Positions 1 to 14,699 of a DNA stretch of 64,000 nt are shown here, piece by piece. The DNA comes from Epiperipatus broadwayi. Its lineage: Eukaryota > Onychophora > Udeonychophora > Euonychophora > Peripatidae. The stretch covers positions 2,250,224 to 2,314,223 of the forward strand of contig JAQFVV010006336.1 in NCBI GenBank assembly GCA_028023455.1. The letters run 5' to 3'. The translations under genes and the position numbers were made by a program. Positions within the stretch are counted from its first letter, which is position 1; the number at the start of each line of letters is the position of its first letter. The notes beneath the pieces are model-generated. The model saw only the letters and a program-made list of their open reading frames with translations. It was not told the DNA's origin and made no database searches.

Positions 1-34
1 TATCAGTTTTTGGCCCCTTAGAGAAAACTTATTC

Positions 35-307
35 TAAAATAGATTCCCTGCCTTTAATGGATTTCTATTTTAGGAGAATCTTTACTCTATTGTTAGTAAA
101 GATTCAGTTTTAAGATAACTGTCTAAAATCCATTCAAATCAATTTCCTGCTTGGAAATTGATTTGAATAAAACAATATTAATAGCTAACTAAAATGCATT
201 AGTTTTGTTTTAGCTTTTACTTTTTTAATTTTAATTTACAATTTCCTGGTTTATAATCATAAGACAAACTCCCCACCCCTTTAATTATTTCAGACAGTTA
301 TCTTAAA
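35..307. repeat. Nested inverted repeat
   Basis: Three inverted pairs are visible. A 16-nt arm at 109-124 (TTTAAGATAACTGTCT) has its exact reverse complement at 292-307. Inside it, 132-147 and 153-168 form a perfect 16-bp stem with a 5-nt loop. Just upstream, 76-85 and 96-105 form a 10-bp stem. It could be a small MITE remnant cut by the window edge. No target duplication was seen. Confidence 0.6.
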
Positions 308-1110
308 TTTACATTTTATTTTATGAAAAAGAAAATTATAACGTATTAAAATATAAAAGTACAATTTTTTTAAAAAAATACAAAATTACCTAATTTTTTA
401 ATTATGTATATACGCTACTATAATATACGTTTTACAAAAAAAAATGATGACACATGGACAGTGGTAAAAGTGTGAAACTCGACTGTTTCAATATATATAT
501 ATATAATTGTAATAAAATTAATGAATTATAGTGAAGATAATATATTTTATAAATAACTCTAATAAAGCACATACATATTTTCAGTTAATTTCTTAATCAT
601 CTTTAACTGAGAACCATTTAAATTCAAATTTAATGGAAATAAACATCATAATCATCATGTTATATTCCAAGATTCATAAATTTTATCTTTGAAACATTGT
701 CTATTTATTAAAGGTATTTTATTTCTATTTATCCAAATTGCCTCCTTAATTTTTCTTTTATTATGGTTTCTCTCTCTTCATAAAGCAACTTAATATTTCC
801 AGATCAAAATTGAATGTAAACTCACATGTTTTGTGATCAAAGAAAATATATGTTGTTATTAAGTCATTATTACTCTCAATTTTTATATATTTACATAATA
901 TTTGATGCTCTTACATATTGATTGAATTGTGTATGAAACCTTGCACATATATAAATATTATGCACCATATTACTTTTTTTGTTTAAATGATAACATTTTT
1001 AAAATTATTTATCAATCTATTAGTATTAACTAAAACATAAAATGGAATGTTTAAATTTTATATATTTTTAACAATCTAGCTTGAGCAGTTGAAACATAAG
1101 ATATAGATAA
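308..1110. other. Unannotated AT-rich DNA
   Basis: No coding frame, no clear repeat beyond a short (AT)n at about 490-505, and no RNA gene were recognised here. Confidence 0.6.
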
Positions 1111-1440
1111 CTATTTTTTATCATTAACTTTTTGTTCTTTTAAACTAATATATTTATTTTTAAATTGATATAAGGAATAGTAAATTTGTTTAATATTATA
1201 TCCAATTTCAATTAATTCTTTTGTAAATGTTTCAATATTTTGTGAATTATCATCTCCATAATGACATAAATTTTCAATATGAAATAAAAGCAATCTACAA
1301 TGTATATAACTTTTTTTTTGCAATGTCTCAATTATCAATTTATAACTTAATAAACCATCATCTCTTGTAACAGACAATTAAAGACATTTAATAGCTTTAT
1401 TCTGTTGTCTTTCAATAGTTTATTTCAAACTATTTAACTT
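1111..1440 (-). pseudogene. Unknown coding remnant, copy 1
   Basis: The minus strand is open for about 88 codons (1377 to 1111). The first codon is TTG, so this is not a natural start. Reading further upstream gives NKAIKCL, a stop, then LSVTRDDGLLSYKLIIETLQ. A second, inverted copy at 1606-1701 reads NKIIKCLYLYVTKDDGLL and then NYKLVIKPLQER. The two copies agree better as protein than as DNA, which suggests both descend from a real coding sequence. I do not recognise the family. It may be part of an inverted transposon or a duplicated gene fragment. The single in-frame stop and the lack of a start argue that this copy is dead. Confidence 0.4.
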
Positions 1441-1605
1441 GCTCAACTCATCTACAAAGCAATTTATACTATATTTATTATCTTCCAACAAAAAACATCA
1501 TCAATACATCTTTTGTAAATTTTAATTCTTAAAAAAATATTGAAATTTTTTTTATGGATTTAAACAAGTTAAATTATTTGAAATGGACTAGTAAAAAAAG
1601 ATTAC

Positions 1606-1701
1606 AATAAAATTATTAAATGTCTTTATCTGTATGTTACAAAAGATGATGGTTTATTAAATTATAAATTGGTAATCAAGCCCTTGCAAGAAAGAGCATA
1701 A
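1606..1701 (+). pseudogene. Unknown coding remnant, copy 2
   Basis: This is a short plus-strand frame that ends at TAA (1699-1701). Its conserved core is TKDDGLLNYKLVIKPLQER. It is the inverted partner of the minus-strand remnant at 1111-1440, with about 120 bp between the arms. The similarity stops right after the codons for LQER/LQKK. Function is unknown. Confidence 0.4.
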
Positions 1702-4700
1702 TGTCTTAACGTTCAGACATTTTTTATAATAGATAAATTACTATGCCAATTCTAAAGATTACATTTAAATTATTTTTACACACAATGATTTCCAATTATT
1801 AAACTATAAATGTGTTTTTATAGTCCACACAAATTGACATCATAATATTTATTTGAACAGGTGCTAATGAAAAATTTAGGTTGTAGAATTTTTGTTCTGT
1901 TTTTTTTTTTTTTTTTACCTTACAAGTTTTTTTATAGTAAGACAAAATACATATAAATTTTGCATAAAATGCAAAATTTAATATGGTATAAGTTTGTTGA
2001 GAAAAAGATTTTGAGATTTTTGAAATTAAAAAATATATAAGGTATAGGACATGGTGTAATGTTTATGCTAAAATAGCAGTGTTAAATGAATAAATGCTAG
2101 TCCAATATGCCTTTCATAGGTCACTTTTAATAAATAATAGTAAAAAATAAAAATTATGCAGGACTGCTTTATATTAGTCTAATTTAATTGTGATAATTAA
2201 TTTTGCTTAGTATTTATAGTTTGATTTGAAATTAGAAAGAGTGAAAGAAATGTTAATATAAATTAAAAATGGCAAGGCAGAATTGCTTTCATGGATAGGA
2301 AAAAAACAATGCAATTATTAAGGACATCACTAAAAGTAAAATTAAAAACCGGATTTTTATATTCTTTTATCATTTATCTATTCCAGCCAATTTTTTTCTT
2401 CTTTTTATGGAAATATTTTCAGTTGTATTAATTTATATTAAGACACATAATTTCAAATGTCTTGTCATATTTTCTATTAATGACCTCTACTGAAATGCTA
2501 ATATTAATCACCCAAGAGTATATTATACTTTAAAGAGAAAAACATCAATAATATAAAAAGTAGATATTTATTATACCATAAATATGACTTACTCTTTAAT
2601 AATATATTTTAACATAAAATAATTTATATTGTATTATATGGATAAACTTCTGCTTTGTCACAAATTTGTAATCTTGCATCGTAACTGGTATAAATTTATA
2701 GAGACTTCTATGTTTTCATTAAGTATTAATACATTCTTGGTAAACATTGGTTTGATAATAATTCAATTATGAGATATTACCTTCTTCACAACATAAGTGA
2801 AGCATTATTAATTGTCTAAAAAGATTTAAACTTATATTGTATGCATTCATAATATAATTCAATATAAAAATACTTTTATATTATATTACTTTATTAGTTT
2901 ACTATTGTGTTTAAAATGACTCTATATCAATTTTGAATAGAAAATATAAAGAATCTGGTGGTAATTACAGAGGTAGTAAATATAATAATTAAAATGTATT
3001 TTCTATACAAGAAACATTTAATTAAAAAAAATTTTAATAAGAAAGTAGACAGGTATAAAAAAAGGCAAAAAATGGGTTAAAAAATTATAATTTATATGAC
3101 AAAGTATTTTTTATAGGAACAATCTTGACAAGAACCATAAAATGTGTTTAAAACATTGAAAAATTAGTAATAATAAAAAGATACTTGATTAGAAAAAAAA
3201 AAAATTCAAAAGTAGAAAAGTGTGCTAAATAATTTTTTAAAAATGTATTGAAATTAATGGAACGTATTTGTAAAAAAAATGATGAAATATTATTGACTTT
3301 TATTAAATGATAAGTCTTATGGTTGCCACTTTTATTTTTATTAACATTTCTATTTATTATCTGTAGGTCTCTTTTTCATTTTCATGATTAATTTTCAGAT
3401 ATTTATAATAATTCAACAAAACATTTATCACTTTAATTAATAAATTATAACTTTATTAAATGATTAAACTAAGTAGAAATAAATAGATCAACAAATTAAT
3501 AAAATGTTTATCATTTAATTACAATTATTATTAAAATTTATATCTCAGATGAAGGCCATATATAGTTTAAATTCTAGAAATGAAATTATAAATTTTATTT
3601 ACTTTAATAAGAATTATGAATTTTATAGAATATAATAAAAATGAAATTAATTAAACATGAACATTATTAAAAATTTTCTGTGAATTATCCATAAAGTAAC
3701 TATTCCTATAAACATTATTGAAAATAAAACAAGTTACAAGACTTTGATCTAATGTATTCTTTTCATAGGATTCTAAAATAACATTAAGCATTTTTGGATG
3801 TTAAACAATTTTAAGTATGGACAATTCTTTAAAAAAAGGATTATTTTCCAAGCTTTAGATAATACAAAAAGCAGTGTAGCCACATAAGTAAGTACTATAA
3901 ATTCATTGATGATCTTTCTAAATACAGTACTTAATGAAATTTTGAATATAAGTACATTAAGATATGATACATTTTTATCTTAACTACTATTTATGTTTTA
4001 TATAGTTTAAGACTCAACATACTAACTTTCAAAAACTTATTTCAGAAATAGTTCATTAATATTACATTAAAAAAAGCAAATGTAAAATATACATTTTTTT
4101 AAATATGTAAAGGCTATAGTAATATTTTAAAATAAAATGGAGAGTGTCTCAGATTTTTATTTGCATTATTAAACATAGAAGACATTATAATAATAAACTT
4201 CAACACATGTTCTAATCTTTAAATCTACTGGTACCATAAGATAACAGATGAAAAGCATCCTATTTCTTTTTAAATCCTATCCTAAACATTCATTATATAC
4301 TCAAATAAAAAATATTTAAAATATATGCATTTTCATATTGTTTTTTTAGATTTAACTTATAAATGGCATATAACAGCATGATTTAATATTCAATTTTCTA
4401 ACCAAGTTTCAACAAAATTATCACAATATGAATTTCTTATCAAATGAATTGTAATACTTATTCAATTAAATAAATATACATTTTTCCTAATTTTTATAAA
4501 AGGTTGTTATTATATAATAAAATTTCTAATGCATTATATAAACTTAAACAAATACACTTTAAAAAATTATTTAATTTATCACTATCTAAAATTCAATAAA
4601 TAATATATGGTAAGTGAAATATTAAGATTATAATTGTTAGAGGTTTGTAAATATATAATGTATATTTGTGTGTTTGTATAATTACACATTTTCTTAGCAT

Positions 4701-7613
4701 ATATTTGTTTAAACAGAATATTTCTTTTACATGTTTATTTTAAATATCAGATTTAATTTTTAAAAAGTAACATAATTATATATATATATTGAAACATGCC
4801 TCAACTTTTAATACCCTTTAAAATATTTACACTACTATATAAGAATATAATAGAATTTAAACACTGGTGTCAATGGATGTTACCAATAACCACACTGATT
4901 GCCTTTGAACTCAGTATTCTAACTAATAATGGTCAGATTGGATAACCAGGCCTATTTTTTGACCATTATTCCCATTAATCAAGTCCATGTACACAGAAAA
5001 TATATCCTTTACTGCTATACATGTTATTTTATTTATTTAACACATATCTGCCATGGAGCACATTAAGTACCATCTCTAATATGAAAAACATCTATAGAAC
5101 AAGTTCAAATCTTTCTCTAGCTCTTTAAATGTTAGCCTCTCTGTTAACCTACTATCAGGTCAAAAGAAAAACATGGCAATGTTTATCATAGGGTGTGTGT
5201 GATAGCTACATTTAACTAGATTTTGAATGAGAGTGAAATAGATAACTAGACATAAAATAATATGAAAATAATAAAACAAAATTGATATATAATATTTACA
5301 TTTTTTGTATGATACTTAGGGATGAAACCAATGCATAAAAAATAAAATACACATATACACATTGGTGAATAATTTATTAATATCGAATAAAATTCATTTA
5401 ATTACATTATATCCAATATAAAAAATCATATATTTATTATCATTTAGCTGTAGCTTTAAGAATGCTAATAAAAATTGCCAAAATATAATCCATTGATAAA
5501 CAAATACATAGAAGTTACAATAAATATTAAATATTAATAATTGAATAAAAAATTAATTGTAAATTATATTTGCTTTATATGTTTGAAACAAAAATTATGT
5601 TAAGAAGAGAAAAAAAATTAAATACATATATAATGGGGGTGGATGTTAAAATTATTCAGAGAAAATTAATATTAATGTTAATGGTTGTTATACATGTTTT
5701 TTTTTTTTTTTTAAATAAAGACATTTTATTCGAAATAAAATTTTATCTTATTACAGCATCGGAATTTTGATTTTACTCTTTAATCTACAAAATATAGATT
5801 CAAACATTTTTTTACAAATTGATTGGTAAGTCATTTTTATTTGGAAGATTTAAGACTTTATTTGATGTAGTTTTCACGAGTTATTCTCTGGATAAAATGA
5901 TGGTATGATGGAATTATGTGTTCATCATGGATAGGCTGACAAAAATCATGTGAAATATAGCAGGTACTGATTTCTCTAGTTCATTGATAGTTAGTGCATG
6001 TATGAATGATACACTTTTTAAACTGACATCTATAGGAAGCTCAGGTTTAGGTGACTAGAATGCTAATAAAATTTTCACCCCAGCATAGTCAAATTTTCAA
6101 CTACTGTACGGTTTTTCATATTAGCTGTTTTAATTATTCACAAGTTAACTCATGCTTAAATAACTGAAAATTTTCTTATCAGCTTTATTTTCTGGAATAT
6201 TGCTAAACAGTTTTCTTGGTTGAGAAGATTCGAAAGCCTTTGACTAGACAATGTTATAGTGTTTTTTTACACAAGAAAGCTTTGTCTTTGAACACAAAAT
6301 CTAAACAAATTGGTATTCTCACTTTCAGATAACTTTATCTAGTGTATAATTTGTTTATTTTTTTTAAAAAAAAATACATTCTTTGTTTTTTTTTTTATAA
6401 TGTCTTTTTCTGGTGATGAATAAGAATGAAATAAATAAATAAATAGCTTATTACTTTAAAAAGATATTCTGACTTAAGTATTTTTGTTTATAAATTGAGC
6501 CCTTAAACGGTTTTATTTTTTCTTTACTGTTATACACCTATTTTAGTAAGTAATTGAAAAATGTGTAAAATCAGATTAGCTTAATTTTAAATGAAGTGTA
6601 GCCTACAACTGTGTGATATATATAATTAAAGTTCACAAATTTGTATTAGTGCTAAATTGATTTACTTAATATCTTCTATAGAAATTTTTTGATAATTTAA
6701 ATTCAATGTTTGATGAAAAAATCAATAAATTTCTTGTCAGACACACATTTTTGTCAATCAAACTTGACATCATCAATAGTTGAGAAAATCAATTTAGACT
6801 TTACCAAACATAAAAATCAAAACTCATATAAATATGCTTGTATTGTAAAACATGATCTCAAAACTTAAACACAACTGTAGGAGTAATTTAACAAAGCTTT
6901 GGAATCAGCTTAATATCTTTAAATCAGATAAAATATTTAGGGAATTCACTTATAATTAATCTTGTTTACAAGAAAATATTTAAATATGTAATTAATTAAG
7001 CACCATAAATATGTAATAAGTTTAAATTTGCATTCATGTGTAAAGATAATGTTGAATATTGAAAGTGTGTTTATGATTGGATTACTATATTTGATGGATA
7101 ATATGTTAGAATGACAGAAACATATATCTACAGAGAGGTTGGTTGATTTTTTCATCAAAATTACTGTTTGAAATATCAGAAAATTTTTATAGAAATCTTA
7201 TGTACACATATATATTAAATTATTCTAAAATCTCCATTCCATCACACATTTTTGAAATATATAAATAAAGCCATCTAAAAAAAATGAATGACTTCCAAGA
7301 CTCACAGTTTATGCAGAACCATAACTCATCAATTTAATCGGGAAACAATTCCTCACACTGTATTATTTATTCAGTTACTAAATTATTATAATTCGATTAA
7401 AAAGTATCAAATTTTGTTCACTTATAATTTTTACACTAAGCACGTCAGATAAAAATATACTGAGCAAATGAAAAGCACATATATAAAGAGTTTGTTGCCT
7501 GTACCAAGTGATAAAAAGTGATTTATGATAAAATATGAGACTCAAATATTATTTGTTTGTTTTTTTCCAAATGGCTTCAGTTCTATGTTTTAAGATTGTA
7601 TAACAGAAAAGAG
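1702..7613. other. Unannotated AT-rich DNA
   Basis: This long stretch holds only poly-T runs (1902-1916, 5698-5712), a short (AT)n at about 4775-4790 and scattered chance ORFs under 75 codons. No domain, splice-bounded exon, RNA gene or transposon end was recognised. It could be intron or intergenic DNA. Confidence 0.55.
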
Positions 7614-8660
7614 CAGTCATAAGGGGAGCTGTAAGTGCAGTGAATCTGAGCCCTGCATGTTTGGAGGCTCCCAAAAGACTAAAAATAAAAAAAATTCAAG
7701 GAAAATATTCAAAAGACAAAAAATAGTACAAAACTACTAATATACAATAGGAAAGTAGCTTTTTTTATTTAAAATGTTCACTGAGATTGAAAGATGTTAT
7801 ATATCATCTAAGACCCAATAAACAATAATAAAGCTTAATATTGTTATATGCTTGAAATTTCAATCTCAATAATTCCCCTGCAAATTTATTCTGTGTATTA
7901 GCAGTAGGTATTACAGATGGATAAAACTGTTTGTAAAATTTGATTTGACAGTATTATTGATTTTGGCATGTATATAATGATTAATGAATTGTAAGGTGTG
8001 ACACATGAGATAAAAGACAGCTGTAGAAATGATTAATTAATCATTTTATGTTAATTTAATATTTATAGAAATTAGCAGTTATTGATAGTTTAAATATCAC
8101 TTTGTAACACTACTTCATTTGTTTGAATCTAGTGAAACCAAACTACAAGCCTATTTGAATTGACTTCATAACAACAATCCATGTCAATCACAAAGATTCT
8201 CAACAGTCTGTTGCTAGCATTATATAATACTGAAATGTATTTTACTTGTTTATTAATTTACCTAAGATAAACATTTTTAATATTATTAGAGTTCATAATA
8301 TCAATGACAAGAAAACATTTTTCTGGATATCAAAAAAAATTAACAAAGAAAGAAAAAGAAAAGGATAAACTCAAAAAGTCACAAGTAGGATCTCCTTGCT
8401 ACAAAATAAATCTGATAATCAAATTGCATTGACTTCTGCAGTTCTGATTCAAATTTCAACTAGAAAAGAAAAATGCAAACAAACTATACAATTTACAACA
8501 AAATGTACAATCTGTGGAAAAACATGTTGAATCACTCAAAGAAGAAGCATGTGTTTAAACCAAAGTATTGGAAACAGCAAGTAGTGATGTACTGTGTGAA
8601 AACCAAAATCTAGTAACATGAATGTAAGTAATAATGATAATGATCAAGTGAATATAATTG
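7614..8660 (+). mobile_element. Degraded hAT-like DNA transposon
   Basis: From 7614 the sequence reads CAGTCATAAGGGGAGCTG and then a relatively GC-rich stretch to about 7680. This resembles the CAGTGGC..-type left end of hAT elements whose transposases are annotated as ZMYM/TTF-type zinc-finger proteins. About 690 bp downstream lies a short frame with a matching basic N-terminal motif (8304-8432). No right terminal inverted repeat or 8-bp target duplication was found, so the right boundary is a guess. The end resemblance is from memory of the family. Confidence 0.35.
8304..8432 (+). pseudogene. Possible N-terminal fragment of a hAT transposase
   Basis: This is a 42-codon frame from ATG to TGA. 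It begins MTRKHFSGYQKKLTKKEKEK and continues DKLKKSQ. The pattern K-x-SG-x-Q-K-(basic/acidic run) is typical of the extreme N-terminus of TTF/ZMYM-type hAT transposases. The zinc finger and the DDE/RNase-H core are not present downstream, so this is at best a fragment. A lysine- and glutamate-rich string is also easy to get by chance in AT-rich DNA, so the call is tentative. Confidence 0.35.
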
Positions 8661-9520
8661 ATTGATATTTGTGCCAAATAATGTGTGATAAATTTAGATT
8701 ATTCTGTGTTAAAACCATACTTTACCAAATAATCTAGTCTTTTTCTACAAGAATTCTGATGGTAGATCATTTTCTATATTTTATTATGTTAAAAAAATGC
8801 CAACTGATAAATCCAGTCTCACAGCAGATTAATTTACTCAAAATCTCAAGACTCAGCATATTGATTTAAAGAAAGAAGAAAGACTAATCTACATGACTTA
8901 TAGATGCTTTTAATAAATAAAGAAAATTGCCATCTGTAATTCAAGATCATGAGCTTTCTGTTTAACTCTTTAATTGTTTTTTTTTTTTGCTTGACAACAA
9001 TTAGTAAAAAAGCTTAATTTATGTTCCATTATTGGTAAAACAAATTAAATTCTTATATAAATAAGAAAAGAATGTCTTAAATTATTATTCTAAAAAATTG
9101 TAGGTATGAATTTGTTTTTATCAAATAATAATCTGTTACTTCAAGGGTCTCATAAAACAGGAGTGCTGAATAACAGTATTTTTTTTAAGTTTAATTAAAT
9201 TATTAAGTAATTATGAATACTGGATCATGTAAATAAAATTAAAAATTCCAAAGAAATAATCATGCTTCATTTGGTACATAGATCACAAAAGAATTTTATT
9301 GCTGATTTAGGTAATGAGTGGTTAATAAAATTAATGTTTATATAAAAACAAGATTCATACTCCTGATGTTTCTCATATGGAACAGACATAAATAATTATT
9401 AGATGTTTAATTTTGTAAACAAAAAATAATCATTAATGAATCATTTATAGGATTTATTGAAACAACTGATATGACTAGCGAAGGACTAGCAAATACGCTT
9501 TTTAAAATAATAGAGATAAA
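8661..9520. other. Unannotated AT-rich DNA
   Basis: No gene, repeat or RNA feature was recognised apart from short homopolymer runs. Confidence 0.55.
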
Positions 9521-9732
9521 AAGAAAAAAATAATTGTTTTTTCAACCACAATTGGATTTTAAATTTAACTTGAAATAAAAACATAGTGGGTCCAGAAATT
9601 AATTAAGTCAAACTCTCTCATATATAACAAAAGATTTACTTAATTAATTTCTGCACCACCTGCCCAAACTTTTATTTCAAGTTAAATCTAAAAACCCAAT
9701 TGTGGTTGAAGAAACAAGTATTTTTTTTACTG
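9521..9732. repeat. Palindromic MITE-like element
   Basis: The arms 9531-9609 and 9637-9720 are imperfect reverse complements. Both contain TTCAACCACAATTGG, then AACTTGAAATAAAA and AGAAATTAATTAAGT. The spacer is about 27 bp and no ORF is present. This is a typical fold-back MITE layout; the superfamily cannot be assigned. Confidence 0.7.
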
Positions 9733-10869
9733 CACCATATAATAAAATAATTTTATATAAAGTATTTTTATGCCTATTGTTTTTTAAATTTTTAGTAGTG
9801 ACATGTGTTAAAACATGTTACTAAATTGGAAGAGAAGTCTTTATTCCACTCTCTAGAAAGTTATTAAATAAACAAACAAACTAACATATTTTTCAATTTC
9901 AATGAAAACATTTAAATATAGATGAACTTGATTTAGATATTATGAAATGTAGGAGACAAGCATACAGTAATGCTGGCAGTAAAAACTCTCATGCAATTTA
10001 TGTGTTTTTTTTATTACATTCATTATTTTGCTAATTTGTAGTGCTGTTTTCAGTTCCAACAATGTATATTGTAGAAAAGTTTGTGGAATGTTGTATCATT
10101 TATATTGCTCATTTCTGCATCAACAAAAAGATGGGAAATTCTACAAAAAATTTAAATATTGTACTTAACCCATAATATGATATTTATTGGAAAGCCAAAA
10201 TAGAGTATGCCAAAGCAGTTTATATACAATTTGAACCAACTTGTAATGCTCGAGAAAACTTACTGATATTCTTAATGATGACACAACAGTCTCTAAATAT
10301 TAGATTCATTGCAAAACTGGTTTATTTTAAGTTTATCAGTATAGTTTATAATATTATCAAAAATTAATAGTATTCAAAAGCTATTGCAAAGAAAAGCAAT
10401 TATTCTTGATTTTGCTTTTAATTTATTAAATAAAATTGAAAATAAAATCCAAAATGTAAGATCAAAATTTAGCAAATTTTTAAATGATGCAAAAATGTTA
10501 GCATAATATATGAAAATTTCAAAACATTTTCTGAGAAATGAATTAGAAAAAAATATATTCTTTTCTGAACTAGCAAAAGAATGAATATTATAAGACTAGT
10601 AGAGGAATTTAGATGTAATTTCTTCAACATTGATATCATTATTGGGCAGATAGAAAAGCGATTCCAATGTATACCTAATACTATTTCTAGTTTCAAATTA
10701 ATTACTCTGTACAATCATTAAAAATTGAATTAAAAAATCACTCAAGAATTTTTTTAAAACTTTATATCAAGAATATAAATAAAAACTTAATTCATAAAAT
10801 AAAATCAGGATGGCATACAGAGGTTATATGGCTCATTGCTTATGATGGGTGACTTTTTGGGATACAACA
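9733..10869. other. Unannotated AT-rich DNA
   Basis: Only chance ORFs (for example 10469-10714 on the minus strand, with no recognisable motif) and homopolymers are visible. Confidence 0.55.
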
Positions 10870-11140
10870 TCTAAAATTTTGATAATATGTTGGACTATTT
10901 CCATCATCTATCAGTAAATATTAAATGTATAAAAAATAATAAGCTTTATTTAAACATTTCAAATATAAACAACTTTTTAGTAATAACATACAAATAGACA
11001 ACACAGTTTAGTATTTGTCTGTTATTACTAAAAAGTTCTTTGTATTTGAAAAAATTTAATAAAGTTTAAAATTTTCTATACTTTTAACATTTACAGATAG
11101 ATGGTGAAAAAAGTCCAACATATTATCACCTCTAATATAC
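10870..11140. repeat. Palindromic MITE-like element
   Basis: The left arm (about 10870-10992) and right arm (about 11023-11140) are imperfect reverse complements over roughly 115 bp. Both share AATATGTTGGACT, then CCATCTAT and AACTTTTTAGTAATAACA. The loop is about 30 bp. No coding capacity is present. Confidence 0.7.
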
Positions 11141-12306
11141 CATTATCACATACCTTATGGCAAAAAAAATATATCCAAAGTTGTTTTCTGTTGATTCTCT
11201 TTGTTTATTTGTTTTCTCTCTGAAGATTGGACCATCTTGAAATTAGATCCCCCATTGTAAAAGGAAAAGACAATATGTAGTTTTCTTTATTTCTTATACA
11301 TTGTTATCTTTTCTGGAATGCCATACTTATAATAGAAATGATATAACTCTCAATTCCATCAGCATTAATTAGGTCAACTTTAAGTGGCATGTTAATTAGT
11401 TTGGTAATTTTCAAAACATATTAGCTACATTTAATTTACTTCAGAATCTCTTATTCATTTACATTAAGTTAACTTTTCTGATAATCAATCAATAATAATC
11501 TATTTACATTACTTTACTATTAATATTTTATATGCTTGCTATTTTACTATTAATAACTTAGTCATATTGAACATAGAATTTGTTATTATGTATCTACATT
11601 ATTATTAACAATAAATAATAATTCTAAAATAATATTTTAATTAAATACCAAAAGTTACATTTCTTTAAATTTATGCTCTAAAAAAATTTTTTTAAGGAAA
11701 TTTAAGATTGCATAATTGAACCTTCTTATTTGATTTTTTAATTTAAAACATTTTAAAATTTGTCTAGTAGTGCCCCTTAATAAATAATTGTTTTTATTTG
11801 CTTTTATCACACAATGGAGAAATAAATAAATTAGCAAATTAATATTCAAACTTATCTCTCTAATATTTACAATAAATCATCAACTCTTTACTATTAACAC
11901 ACAAATGTTTATATGTATTAATATTAGAAAAAACAGCTACTCTATTCTAATTTAGGCTAATAAAAAATGCATATGAATCTTATTAAAACAGTTTAAAACA
12001 AATATATCCCATATGTTTATTTTCGTTAAGAAAACACAAGATTCCATTCCATTATGTTTCAAGCATAAAATATTTATTTTTGTTTAGTATTATTTATTTC
12101 ATATTTTTGTACATTAATATAATTATTTTTATTATCTGAATACTTGGAATTTAAATTGTATGACATATGAATACAGATTTTTAAGCTCCCTTCATCTATA
12201 CACTATCTCAAATAATCATTTAATATTTTCATGTATGTATTTGTATCTGTTGTATAAGTTAAGAGTGAATAGTTGAATGGAGCTTGAAAGTCTTTATTTG
12301 AATCCT
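11141..12306. other. Unannotated AT-rich DNA
   Basis: No supported gene or repeat was seen. Short ORFs here lack start context and motifs. Confidence 0.55.
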
Positions 12307-12676
<370 letters not shown>

Positions 12677-14138
12677 ATTGCATGTTAAGACTAATATAAA
12701 TGTCCATTACACATTCTTTATTTTATTGCTAGATATTTGTTCAGTGAGCTGAAAGCAGAGATTAAAATAAATTATATTGAAGTTCATATCACTGATTTAT
12801 ATATTTTGTGATCCAGATATTTACTGAAATATCTCACAAGCAATATGGTGTACTTATTTATTCTCTATTTCTTATGAATGCTTTTGCCTATATCATATCT
12901 AAAATTCCATCTGGATTTATTGCACCCATTACATCCTAGTACAGAATAAGTTGAGTTTATAAGCAAGTAAATTCAGGAATTTTAGCCATTGCTGTGGTGC
13001 ATGTAACATATTTGGGGCAACACAACAAATGGCAGATTAATAAATTGATATTGCAAAAATGTAAATGTTTAACTTAATAAAAAATATTTCACTCACTAAC
13101 TTATGCATAATATTATTTTATTCTTAACATAAAATAATAAGTATATGATAAATAATTAATACATAAATGTAACAAACTTGTAAGAAAAAATATAAATAAT
13201 TATAACATACTTGTTAGTATACTATACAATAAATTTATGTTTAAAATTCTTTCAAAATTGTACATTAAAGAACTAGTTATGTGGTAATAAAAATATTATT
13301 TAGAAGATAATATATATTAAAGATGAGTTTATGTAAACTCATTTTATTCTTGGAGAAAATTTAAATTGTAGTACATTTTCTTTTAATCTTCATTTTTTTT
13401 TACATTATTTTGGGATAGTTTACGGAATAATATAAACTCCACATTTCTGGGATGATATACATAATACAATTTTAGTAAAGAAATAAAATAATGTACAGAA
13501 TTGAATTTCTTTATTTTATTATAAAATTTAGTAAATATTTTTTTCTTGCATTTAGAAATTAATACAGATGACACAATACTGGGATTTTAGGAATGTTAGT
13601 AAATATAAAACAACAAAATAATATATTATCCATTATTTTTCCCATTGAGACTAATCGATTAGTCAATACAATTTATTTGCATATAAAGAAATAAATTTAA
13701 AATATTAACATAAAATCACTGTTCTGCTTGTTGACTAAACACTAGAAATTACTATTGACCTTGTTTGAATTATGCCAAGTAAAGCAAAGAATCAAGTTCA
13801 GTAACAAATAAAATATAATTGGCACCCCTCCACCATTTAATGGTATTATCTACTGAAACCTATCATGTAATTAATAATTCTATTAAAATTAATGTACTTA
13901 TAAGAATGAAATATGATATTTAATTTTTCCACTTCATTTAGAACTTTTTTTTAAATGTGAAATTTAAGTAAAAAAATGTACTTGAAAATATTTAACTCTA
14001 ATTAAATTTATTAATATGTTAAGAGTCCAAACAAATACATATGTATATATAATTATATTCCTGCTATAAATATGTATAAACATATTTCTGCTTTAGTTAA
14101 CACACATGTATTTGCATGAAGCATACCCCCCCCAATAT
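12677..14138. other. Unannotated AT-rich DNA
   Basis: No gene recognised. A small perfect hairpin (ATGAGTTTATGTAAACTCAT) lies at about 13323-13342, and an 8-C run at about 14126-14133 precedes the next microsatellite. Confidence 0.55.
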
Positions 14139-14215
14139 ATATATATATATATATATATATTTTTTCACATATTTTAATATATATATATATATATATATAT
14201 TAAAATTGTGAAAAA
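14139..14215. repeat. (TA)n microsatellite plus (TA)n-centred hairpin
   Basis: An (AT)n tract is followed by a palindrome. TTTTTCACATATTTTAA (14161-14177) faces TTAAAATTGTGAAAAA (14200-14215) across a (TA)n loop. The arms are near-perfect complements. Confidence 0.8.
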
Positions 14216-14699
14216 ATATTTGTGCATTTATTATTTATAAAACCGTGATCAAATTGGTATTAAATGTTTTAACCAAAATTTATATAAATATCGAATATAA
14301 TTTAAAAAATGGAAATATAAATATTGATTAATTTTTAAAAATCTTTTTAGAAAAATTCAAAAAATAATATATATATATAAGTAAAAATTCTTTAAGCTTC
14401 TACTTAGAAATCATTTAAATAAACTGTTTTTAAATTTTAAATCAATATTATATGTATTAAAAATATTTAAATTATTGTAAAATAATCCTGATCATGTATA
14501 TAGAAACAAAAAGCATAATTCTAGCTGAAATGTATATAAAATATTTGGAATACCCCATAGTTATATTATTTCAGTCACACTCCCTATTTAAATAAAGAAT
14601 AGCCAACTTTTTGTAGCCCATTGAAAATGAAATTCTCCACAGTGGATACTATATATATAAGACATATTTTGTGGGTTCATCCTTGTTAAAAAAATTAAA

